From assembly GCA_003175915.1 (NCBI GenBank), contig PSRH01000041.1, forward strand, positions 1 to 12,185: a stretch of DNA of 12,185 nucleotides, written 5' to 3'. Made by a program: the position numbers and the translations under genes. This document shows, piece by piece, positions 6,659 to 12,185 of this stretch. The notes beneath the pieces were generated by a model, which did no database searches, was not told the origin of the DNA, and saw nothing but the letters and a program-made list of their open reading frames with translations. Source of the DNA: Candidatus Melainabacteria bacterium (GTDB taxonomy: Bacteria; Cyanobacteriota; Vampirovibrionia; Obscuribacterales; Obscuribacteraceae). Each line of letters begins with the position of its first letter. Position 1 is the first letter of the stretch.

Positions 6659-8263
6659 ATGACCGAACCTTCCTCTCACAAAACGAAACGACCTAAGCAG
6701 GGTGCCCTCGCCATAGACGGCAGTACCCTCCGACTCGAAGACGTAGAGGATGTCGCCATGCGCTTTTCCCAAGTGAGCCTATCGGAAGCTGCTCGTGGCA
6801 AGGTGATTGAAAGCCGCAAGCGCGTAGAGGGTCTTCTTGATCAACGCGAACTTGTCTATGGCATCACTACCGGATTCGGCAACTTCAAAGACGTCTATAT
6901 CCCTGTGGAAGAAAGACTGAAGCTGCAAAAGAATCTGCTTCTAAGCCACGCTGCCGGCGTCGGAAAACCATTCGATCAATCAGTAGTAAGAGCAATGCTG
7001 CTCCTCCGTGCCAATGCCCTGGCCAAGGGCTATTCGGGGGTAAGACTGGCCGTCGTTCAAGGGCTTATCGATCTGCTCAATGCGCGGCTGCATCCTAATG
7101 TTCCTCAGCAAGGATCGGTGGGAGCAAGCGGCGATCTGGCTCCCCTTGCCCATCTAGCGCTTGTTCTAATCGGCGAGGGAGAAGCGGAATTCGGCGGTAA
7201 AAAGCTTTCAGGGAAAGAGGCTCTCAAAGCAGCCGGACTCAAGCCTCTTACACTGGAGGCAAAAGAAGGATTGGCTCTGGTAAACGGTACCCAGGCGATG
7301 GCGGCTTTGGGCTGCTTGATCGTTCTGGAAGCAGAAAGACTGTGCCAATTGGCCGACATCATTGGTGCCATGTCGCTGGAGGCCCTGCTTGGCTCTGCTA
7401 AAGCCTTTGCCGAAGAGTTTCACTTGCTCAGGCCTCATCCCGGCCAGATTGCTTCGGCGGCAAACTTAAGAGCCTTACTTGCCGATAGTGAGTTGATCAA
7501 AAGCCATGCCGATTGTGGCATGGTCCAGGACGCTTACTCGTTGCGCTGCATGCCACAAGTGCATGGAGCCACACGGCAAGCCGTAAGTCATCTAAGGCAA
7601 ATTCTTGAAATAGAAATCAATGCTGCTACCGATAACCCCTTGATTTTTGATGATGCTGTTCTTTCGGGCGGTAATTTTCACGGTCAGCCGCTGGCAATCG
7701 CGATGGACTACCTGGCAATAGCCTTATCCGAATTGGCCAATATTTCAGAGCGTCGCACTGAAAGGTTGCTCAATCCCTCTCTTTCCAATGGTTTGCCGGC
7801 CTTTCTAACGGAAGATGGTGGATTGAACTCAGGTCTTATGGTAGGGCAGTATACCGCTGCCGCCCTCGTCTCAGAGAACAAGTCATTGGCCCATCCTGCC
7901 AGCGTCGACTCGATTCCCACCTCAGCCAACCAGGAAGATCACGTCTCCATGGGCACGATTGCCGCGCGCAAGGCAGGCATGATTCTCGAAAACGTCAGAA
8001 AAGTATTGGCCATTGAGCTGATTAGCGCTTTGCAGGGGCTTGATTTTCGAGTAGGCAATTATAAAAGCGGCAAACAGGCTGAATTGGAGCTCGAACTTGC
8101 CCCGGGGCAGGGAGTAAAGGCCGCTTATTTTTTGGCCAGAAAGTCTATCGGACACCTGTTCGAAGACCGCGAAATCCATAAGGACATTGACCTGGCTGAA
8201 TCTTTACTTGCCTCAGGCAAATTGCTTGGTGAAGTAAAGTCCGTTATCAGTTCTATAGTTTGA
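6659..8263 (+). CDS. hutH: Histidine ammonia-lyase
   Basis: HutH deaminates L-histidine to trans-urocanate and ammonia, the first step of the Hut catabolic pathway, in the cytoplasm. The 534-residue product (family about 500-510) carries the Ala156-Ser157-Gly158 triad in GSVGASGDLAPLAH, which cyclises to the MIO electrophile. It also has the catalytic Tyr67 in YGITTGFG and the histidine-lyase signature NQEDHVSMG (Gln425 to His428). The substrate-selectivity pair after NLLL is Ser97-His98, as in histidine rather than phenylalanine or tyrosine lyases. The N terminus has about 15 extra polar residues. There is no clear ribosome site before the ATG at 6659, but the next Met (residue 34) would cut into the domain. 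No hutU, hutI or hutG lies within the window, so it appears to stand alone here. Confidence 0.95.
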   Translation: MTEPSSHKTKRPKQGALAIDGSTLRLEDVEDVAMRFSQVSLSEAARGKVIESRKRVEGLLDQRELVYGITTGFGNFKDVYIPVEERLKLQKNLLLSHAAGVGKPFDQSVVRAMLLLRANALAKGYSGVRLAVVQGLIDLLNARLHPNVPQQGSVGASGDLAPLAHLALVLIGEGEAEFGGKKLSGKEALKAAGLKPLTLEAKEGLALVNGTQAMAALGCLIVLEAERLCQLADIIGAMSLEALLGSAKAFAEEFHLLRPHPGQIASAANLRALLADSELIKSHADCGMVQDAYSLRCMPQVHGATRQAVSHLRQILEIEINAATDNPLIFDDAVLSGGNFHGQPLAIAMDYLAIALSELANISERRTERLLNPSLSNGLPAFLTEDGGLNSGLMVGQYTAAALVSENKSLAHPASVDSIPTSANQEDHVSMGTIAARKAGMILENVRKVLAIELISALQGLDFRVGNYKSGKQAELELELAPGQGVKAAYFLARKSIGHLFEDREIHKDIDLAESLLASGKLLGEVKSVISSIV

Positions 8264-8295
8264 GCTCTGGGTTGGGCATTCGTAGCCCTATAAGC

Positions 8296-8320
8296 GCGGA
8301 AAAATTCCGCATATTTGTTT
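8296..8320 (+). terminator. Possible terminator after hutH
   Basis: GCGGAA (8296-8301) pairs with TTCCGC (8305-8310) around AAA, followed by the T-rich ATATTTGTTT. A second small hairpin, GGGC 8274-8277 with GCCC 8285-8288, precedes it. The stem is short and its tail is interrupted, so termination may be weak. Confidence 0.4.
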
Positions 8321-8337
8321 ATGGAAGGACTTTATCG

Positions 8338-8368
8338 TTGAAGTACGACCACCCTAAGGCGATATACT
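8338..8368 (+). promoter_or_regulatory. Promoter-like sequence for tRNA-Val
   Basis: TTGAAG (8338-8343) and TATACT (8363-8368) are separated by 19 bases, slightly longer than ideal. The predicted start is near 8375, about 20 bases before the tRNA. The position between the hutH hairpin and the tRNA supports it. Confidence 0.4.
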
Positions 8369-8395
8369 TGTGCAATAATCAATTTGTTTCGATCG

Positions 8396-8468
8396 GGGCG
8401 ATTAGCGCAGTTGGTAGCGCAGCACGATCACACCGTGAAGGTCGGGGGTTCAAGTCCCTCATCGCCCA
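8396..8468 (+). tRNA. tRNA-Val (anticodon CAC)
   Basis: A full 73-base cloverleaf can be folded by hand. The acceptor GGGCGAT pairs with ATCGCCC, with discriminator A. The D stem is GCGC/GCGC with loop AGTTGGTA. The anticodon stem is GCACG/CGTGA with loop ATCACAC, giving anticodon CAC (reads GUG, valine) after T33. The variable loop is AGGTC. The T stem is GGGGG/CCCTC with TTCAAGT. The 3' CCA is not encoded. Two small oddities: position 27-43 is a G/A mismatch, and position 32 is A where a pyrimidine is usual. All other stem positions pair, so a working tRNA is likely. Confidence 0.93.
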
Positions 8469-8480
8469 ATTCTTAAATGA

Positions 8481-8537
8481 CAGAAATATAGACAAGCAAT
8501 TTCTGCCAGTCCCGGATTGAACAGACTGTTTCAATCC
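8481..8537. other. Two adjacent hairpins between convergent tRNA-Val and the 70-residue gene
   Basis: CAGAAAT (8481-8487) pairs with ATTTCTG (8499-8505). GGATTGAA (8514-8521) pairs with TTCAATCC (8530-8537). The second overlaps the stop codon (8531-8533) of the leftward gene. Neither is followed by a T run on either strand, so they are not classical terminators. They could block readthrough or protect 3' ends of the two converging transcripts. Confidence 0.4.
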
Positions 8538-8743
8538 TGATCCGCACCCGATTGGTCGGCAAGAACTAAAGATGAGCCGAAAAATGGCAGTTTCTTATGG
8601 CGCAGGGACTTTGCCTGGCGCTCCAATTCGAGGTAGTCACGCAACTTTGCGTTTACCGCCAGAGCGTTGGCACCGTCAGCGATACTACGGCTCAATTGCA
8701 TTTTGAGCAAGCTGTCTATGTTTCCGGACTTCGATTCGCTCAT
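8531..8743 (-). CDS. Small protein paralogous to the C-terminal tail of the neighbouring GNAT protein
   Basis: This 70-residue product (71 if a GTG at 8746 is used) is not a known family to me. From its LLKMQL to FFGSSLVLA it lines up with the C terminus of the GNAT protein encoded just upstream: LLKMQL with FLKAQL, then GA, then YLELER identical in both, then FG-x3-VLA. Two gaps (2 and about 9 residues) are needed. It looks mostly helical and charged, and has no signal peptide. Its start lies 16 bases after the GNAT stop. The ribosome site AGGT (8753-8756, within GAGGTGAG) suits either start codon, so coupled translation is likely. A partner or regulator of the GNAT protein is a possible role, unproven. 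Confidence 0.6.
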   Translation of the reverse strand: MSESKSGNIDSLLKMQLSRSIADGANALAVNAKLRDYLELERQAKSLRHKKLPFFGSSLVLADQSGADQD

Positions 8744-8759
8744 CACTCACTCACCTCAA

Positions 8760-9803
8760 TCAGGCCAATACTCGCTCAGCACCAAAGGAAGCAAGTTCGC
8801 TCACGTTCCACGTGTTTTTGCTTTCTTCGAATCGCTCTAACTTGCGTGAACGCTCCAGCTCCAGATACCTCTTAATGGCCTCTTCGGGCGAAAGCGCACC
8901 ATATTTAGTGCTGTCACGCAACTGTGCTTTTAAGAAGCTCAATGTTTGCGAGAGAGCTTCGCGGATCATTCCACCAGCATCACTGGCTTTAGTGTCGGAC
9001 TCGACTGTGCTAACTTCAGACATACCGGTAAGGTTGAGCGCTGGACGCTGGCTCTGCACCTTCTTATACAACCAGTGGTTCGTGCTCAAGCCACTGGCCG
9101 TTTTAAGAATCTCAAGGGCTGCTTCTTGCAATTGTGTGAAAGAAATCTTCTCACCAGCTCGCGGTAAGGCCATGAAAATCGCCTTGGTTCCGTGTCTGCG
9201 CCTGTCGAGAAAATTGGGGTACTCGTAATATCCGTTCCACATGACGGCGCCCTGTCGCAAATACCAGTTAATTCGGCGCTTGCGAATATGGCGCTCTGCA
9301 TCGGATATGTCTGGGACATCCGGATCGTCTACCTCAAAGAAAATGGTGGCCTCAGGGTTCTCTTCTTCAACCGTCTGGCGGAAGTAGTTCATTAACTGAG
9401 AACCTATACCGGAGCAGCGCGCTTCCGGTTTGGTGGCAATAAACGCCAGGAGAACAATCTTGTTTGAGACATTCTCCGCTACCAATTCGGCAACCGTTCG
9501 CTGCTCTCCGGTCTCTCGATCCAAATTCTTGGCGACAAAGTATTCCGTGTAACACTTGCGGTCGGCCCTGATCTTGCGCTCAGGATACCTTTCTTTTTCT
9601 TTAAGTAAGTTGCGGGACTGCCAGTAATTGAGCGCTTTGATCAGCTCTTGTCGAGAAGGTCGCTGGTTGTTCGATCGGACGTTAGAAGACTTGCTGACAT
9701 CGCTTTCACTAACGCCTTCGGCCGGTCGCCTTCCATAATTAATGTTATTGATGTCGGCACTATTGCCATCTTTTGCTTCTATTACATCTTTGCAGAGAAC
9801 CAT
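8760..9803 (-). CDS. GNAT-family acyltransferase with C-terminal helical tail
   Basis: GNAT proteins transfer an acyl group from acyl-CoA to an amine. In this 347-residue product the first 50 residues are polar and Asn/Ser rich. The GNAT domain covers about 55-215: motif A with the pyrophosphate-binding loop is IATKPEARCSGIGSQLMNYF (Arg129-x2-Gly132-x-Gly134), an acidic strand follows (FFEVDDPD, 155-162), and motif B is INWYLRQGAVMW (178-189) with Tyr181 at the usual general-acid position. After a linker, a helical module (about 288-347, with YLELER at 313-318 and FG...VLA at the end) is repeated in the small downstream gene. Start: ATG at 9803 with AAGGG five bases upstream. The substrate (protein, small molecule or antibiotic) cannot be told. 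A hairpin sits in the leader. Confidence 0.75.
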   Translation of the reverse strand: MVLCKDVIEAKDGNSADINNINYGRRPAEGVSESDVSKSSNVRSNNQRPSRQELIKALNYWQSRNLLKEKERYPERKIRADRKCYTEYFVAKNLDRETGEQRTVAELVAENVSNKIVLLAFIATKPEARCSGIGSQLMNYFRQTVEEENPEATIFFEVDDPDVPDISDAERHIRKRRINWYLRQGAVMWNGYYEYPNFLDRRRHGTKAIFMALPRAGEKISFTQLQEAALEILKTASGLSTNHWLYKKVQSQRPALNLTGMSEVSTVESDTKASDAGGMIREALSQTLSFLKAQLRDSTKYGALSPEEAIKRYLELERSRKLERFEESKNTWNVSELASFGAERVLA

Positions 9804-9836
9804 AAAAACCCTTATTTTTGGTTGCGTCGAACTAGC

Positions 9837-9854
9837 CCGTCATTTGCATGACGG
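9837..9854 (-). promoter_or_regulatory. GNRA-loop hairpin in the leader of the GNAT gene
   Basis: On the minus strand CCGTCAT and ATGACGG pair perfectly over seven bases around GCAA, a GNRA tetraloop. AGC and GCT extend the stem past one bulged base. It lies 34-51 bases before the GNAT start codon. On the plus strand the loop would be TTGC, so the structure favours the leftward RNA. It could instead be a DNA palindrome bound by a repressor. Confidence 0.45.
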
Positions 9855-9974
9855 AGCTCAAAATTTCCTTCAGAATCCAGCCGAGGACCCAACAACCGAT
9901 GCTTGCTTTCAAAGCACTTACGGTTGCGTCCGCTCCGCTACAAGAACCGCGATACCGCTGTAAATGTAACCAGG

Positions 9975-10001
9975 CTCACCAACTTGACTTGGGAGTTTTT
10001 T
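9975..10001 (+). terminator. Rightward intrinsic terminator in the intergenic gap
   Basis: CTC (9975-9977) and CCAA (9979-9982), with one bulged A between them, pair with TTGG (9989-9992) and GAG (9993-9995) around CTTGAC. Six T residues follow directly (9996-10001). This is a seven-pair stem plus T run, the standard intrinsic form, but no annotated rightward gene ends here. Confidence 0.5.
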
Positions 10002-10227
10002 CGCTGTTTCCAATTGTGCATATGTGGACACCACATTTAGCGCCACTTTTCAGAGTGTGCGTTCTTGTTTCTCGCTTCCTATTCCAATTTACCGCGCTCG
10101 CCAGATCGACCACAATATGCACCTTGTCTAAAAAACACATTGATAATTTAGCCAAACTGTCTAAGACTGATTTTTGCCAATAGCCGCGCACCGCCGAGAC
10201 CGCATAGACAATGGGCATGCGCGCCAA
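9976..10227 (-). CDS. Doubtful small protein, 83 residues, TTG start
   Basis: A minus-strand frame begins with TTG at 10227, preceded at eight bases by AGGAG (10236-10240), and runs to a TGA inside the rightward terminator. The product is basic in its second half (NRKRETRTHTLKSGAKC) with three cysteines and no motif I know. The ribosome site is the main argument for it. The rare start codon, short length and the terminator overlap argue against it. Confidence 0.2.
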   Translation of the reverse strand: MARMPIVYAVSAVRGYWQKSVLDSLAKLSMCFLDKVHIVVDLASAVNWNRKRETRTHTLKSGAKCGVHICTIGNSEKTPKSSW

Positions 10228-10357
10228 ATCGAGGGCTCCTAGTTAAGGCTTTAAAATAAGGATCCTCTTTACAATATCTCTATCTCTGCAGCATATGCGA
10301 TGCTTATCCAAGGGAATGCTCTCTCCTTGCGCCTGTAGAAAACTTGTAAAGAACGCC

Positions 10358-10386
10358 TTTCACATCGGCATACATTTAGAGATAAT
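10358..10386 (+). promoter_or_regulatory. Possible promoter of the TPR gene
   Basis: GATAAT (10381-10386) is a good -10 element, with a start point expected near 10393 and about 30 bases of leader. Seventeen bases upstream is TTTCAC (10358-10363), a poor -35. The ribosome site GGAAG (around 10412-10416) follows before the ATG at 10423. Confidence 0.35.
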
Positions 10387-10422
10387 CTGTAGCGGTTTAA
10401 ATATCAGGAATAGGAAGTAGTA

Positions 10423-12185
10423 ATGAAACGGTCACGGCTAGCCAAAAAAACGCTTGCCAAGCATTTATTTATAATTTTCGCAGCGACCCTGGCCTCAGGC
10501 ACTGCTCTCGCCAAATCAGATAATGGCGGCGACCAAATGCCCAAGCCAGTCTTGGAGCAGTACAACCAGGGAGTGGCCTTCTTCAAAGCCGGCGACCTGG
10601 ATAAGGCGCTTGCCGCCTTTAAGGCCGTTGTCTTAAGCGTTCCTTCAGATCCCATGGCACACTTAAGCTTGGCAGCCGTTCTGCACCAGCACGGCGATAT
10701 CGACGATGCTATTCTCGAATATAGAAGGGCTATAGCGATTAGACCTTATGACGCCTTCGCTTGCGAGAGTCTCGGCGACCTTCTGCAGACGCGCGGCGAA
10801 ACTGAAGACGCTATTGCCGAGTTTCGCGAAGCGCTACGGCTTCGCCCTGATGTTCCTTTGCTTCACCTCAACCTGGGCATTGCCTTAAGGGTGGCCGGCA
10901 AGCGCGATGAAGCAATCGAAGAACTGAAGAAGGTCTTAGCCAGTTATCCTGACCAACTGAGAGCCCGATCACAATTGGCTGCCGCCTACCAAGATCGGGG
11001 CGACTTTCAGGCGGCTAAGGAAGAGTACCAGCGGATTATCGCTCGTGAGCCCGGCAACTTCTCTATTCAATACAACCTGGCCAATTGCTTACTGGGCTTG
11101 AAGGACTATGGCGGGGCAAGCCAAGCCTTTATAAGAGCCAATGAAATCGACGATCGTGTGCCAGATAGCCATGCCCTTCTGGCCACGGCGCTGGCTGCTT
11201 CTGGTGACAGCCAAAGGGCCATTGGTGAGCTAAATAAAGCCATTACTCTCAAAGCCGACCGTTCCGAATGGCACGCTCAACTAGGCGATCTTTATGCCAA
11301 AGTAAAAGACTATCCAAATGCTATAGCGTCCTATAGACAGGCGCAAACCCTCAATCCGAAAGATCTGGAGAGCACATACAATCTCGGTTACGTACTGCAG
11401 TTGACCGGCGACCTCAATGCCGCGGAGACAGCTTACTCCCAGACTCTTAATCTCAATCCCAATTACACGAACGCTCACTATAATCTTGGCATCATCAAAG
11501 AGAAGCAGGGCGATCTAGCTCGCGCCGAAGGTGAATTCCGGGCGGTGCTCGCCCAGAACCCAAACGATGGGCAAGCAATGATCAACTTGGGACGCACCTA
11601 TTACTTGAAGGGCGATTTAACCCAGGCCGCCAATTGTTATCGTCAGGGACTTAGTCTTGACCCCAACGATCCGGCTGCCTTCCTTGAACTGGGCAATTGC
11701 CTATTGAAAATGAAAGACCTGGCGGGCGCCAGATCGGCTCTGGAATCAGCCTACGCCATTGCACCTTTCGACAAAGGCGTGCTCCTCAGTCTCGCCGACC
11801 TTGATACGGGCGAGGGTAATCCAGCTCAGGGAGAGGTTCTTCTCAAACAGCTCGTGGCTAAGAACCCTAACGATGTAGAGGTATTGAATAGGCTGGCCGA
11901 GAATCTCAACCAGCAAAACAAATTGCAGGAGGCTGTTGAGGCGTATCAGCGCATCGTTCAACTCAGTCCCAGTTCCGCTTCTGCTTACAACGACTTAGGT
12001 ATGGCCTTGCAGCGCAGTAATGACCTGGCAGCCGCTTCTTCGCAATACCGCAAAGCCCTAGAGCTGAACCCCAAACTCTTCGATGCCCAATTGAATCTTG
12101 GCAATATTTATCTTGGCCAGCGCGATTTCGTAAACGCCAGCCAAGCCTATAGAGCCGCCCTGGCGATCAATTCAGCGGACGCCTC
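10423..12185 (+). CDS. Secreted TPR-repeat protein, partial (runs off the window end)
   Basis: The frame is open from the ATG at 10423 to the last base, giving 587 residues with no stop. The N terminus is a signal peptide: Lys/Arg-rich 2-13, hydrophobic 14-28, likely cut after A-L-A at 28-30. From residue 44 to 587 the protein is a gapless run of sixteen 34-residue tetratricopeptide units (44-77, 78-111 and so on to 554-587). They show the usual pattern of Leu-Gly/Ala at positions 7-8 of a unit, Gly-Asp near 14-15, Ala at 20, Tyr/Phe at 24, Ala/Leu at 27-28 and Asn-Pro at 31-32. For example, AHYNLG...GDLARAEGEFR...NPND spans 351-382. TPR arrays form superhelices that bind proteins or peptides. 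Here this would be outside the cytoplasm, in the periplasm or at the surface. Whether a further domain follows is unknown. Confidence 0.9.
   Translation, partial: MKRSRLAKKTLAKHLFIIFAATLASGTALAKSDNGGDQMPKPVLEQYNQGVAFFKAGDLDKALAAFKAVVLSVPSDPMAHLSLAAVLHQHGDIDDAILEYRRAIAIRPYDAFACESLGDLLQTRGETEDAIAEFREALRLRPDVPLLHLNLGIALRVAGKRDEAIEELKKVLASYPDQLRARSQLAAAYQDRGDFQAAKEEYQRIIAREPGNFSIQYNLANCLLGLKDYGGASQAFIRANEIDDRVPDSHALLATALAASGDSQRAIGELNKAITLKADRSEWHAQLGDLYAKVKDYPNAIASYRQAQTLNPKDLESTYNLGYVLQLTGDLNAAETAYSQTLNLNPNYTNAHYNLGIIKEKQGDLARAEGEFRAVLAQNPNDGQAMINLGRTYYLKGDLTQAANCYRQGLSLDPNDPAAFLELGNCLLKMKDLAGARSALESAYAIAPFDKGVLLSLADLDTGEGNPAQGEVLLKQLVAKNPNDVEVLNRLAENLNQQNKLQEAVEAYQRIVQLSPSSASAYNDLGMALQRSNDLAAASSQYRKALELNPKLFDAQLNLGNIYLGQRDFVNASQAYRAALAINSADA

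Larger units (their letters stand above)
9804..10422. other. 620-base stretch without a convincing gene
   Basis: This gap between the divergent GNAT and TPR genes holds the GNAT leader hairpin (9837-9854), a small hairpin TGCTT/AAGCA (9904-9916), a rightward intrinsic terminator (9975-10001), a weak candidate small gene on the minus strand (9976-10227), an 8-base palindrome GCATATGC (10291-10298) and the likely promoter of the TPR gene (10358-10386). Plus-strand reading frames across it run through the terminator and have no ribosome site. Confidence 0.6.

Noticed and set aside
8396..8468. tRNA-Val as an integration site for a genomic island carrying the GNAT pair
   Set aside because: I saw no second copy of the tRNA 3' end downstream and no integrase or phage gene.
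8260..8520. 86-codon frame overlapping the hutH stop and the tRNA
   Set aside because: It reads through the tRNA-Val gene and two hairpins, so it cannot be a real coding region.
9848..10183. 111-codon rightward frame in the intergenic gap
   Set aside because: It starts inside a hairpin, has no ribosome site and crosses an intrinsic terminator.
1..12185. CRISPR array, insertion sequence or defence system
   Set aside because: No regularly spaced DNA repeats, terminal inverted repeats, transposase or known defence genes are seen.

Overview
The base composition is moderate (about half G+C by eye). The genes are tightly packed and there is no insertion sequence, phage gene or CRISPR array. An apolipoprotein N-acyltransferase and three proteins with Sec-type signal peptides indicate a Gram-negative-type (diderm) bacterium. 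The mixture of a RecA with a long N-terminal tail, a very long secreted TPR protein, and a secreted Gly-rich protein built on a repeated LE..FG / RL.RLE..FG motif reminds me of the Obscuribacterales (Vampirovibrionia/'Melainabacteria', non-photosynthetic relatives of cyanobacteria). That assignment is from memory and tentative.

Layout, left to right. (1) Positions 25-3387, + strand: recA, lnt and a small exported SRPBCC/START-like protein, separated by 14 and 28 bases and probably one transcript. (2) Positions 3428-6476, - strand: reading leftward, a secreted Gly-rich repeat protein, an atypical SDR (NmrA/NDUFA9-like) nucleotide-binding protein, and a 130-residue protein of unknown function. 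(3) Positions 6477-6658: a divergent control region with an extended -10 for the leftward genes and an exact 10-base direct repeat spaced 30 bases apart in front of hutH. (4) Positions 6659-8468, + strand: histidine ammonia-lyase, then a tRNA-Val(CAC) with its own promoter-like sequence. (5) Positions 8531-9803, - strand: a GNAT-fold protein followed 16 bases later by a 70-residue protein that looks like a free-standing copy of the GNAT protein's own C-terminal tail. (6) Positions 9804-10422: about 620 bases without a convincing gene, but with a GNRA-loop hairpin in the GNAT leader and an intrinsic terminator facing rightward. (7) Position 10423 to the window end, + strand: a secreted protein with at least 16 gapless TPR units, cut by the window edge.

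Most of the window is housekeeping (recombination, lipoprotein maturation, histidine breakdown, tRNA) interleaved with lineage-type accessory proteins. I see no complete defence, secretion or biosynthetic system. The least explained items are the GNAT/tail-duplication pair with its structured leader, the secreted LE..FG repeat protein, and the orphan rightward terminator in the 620-base gap.
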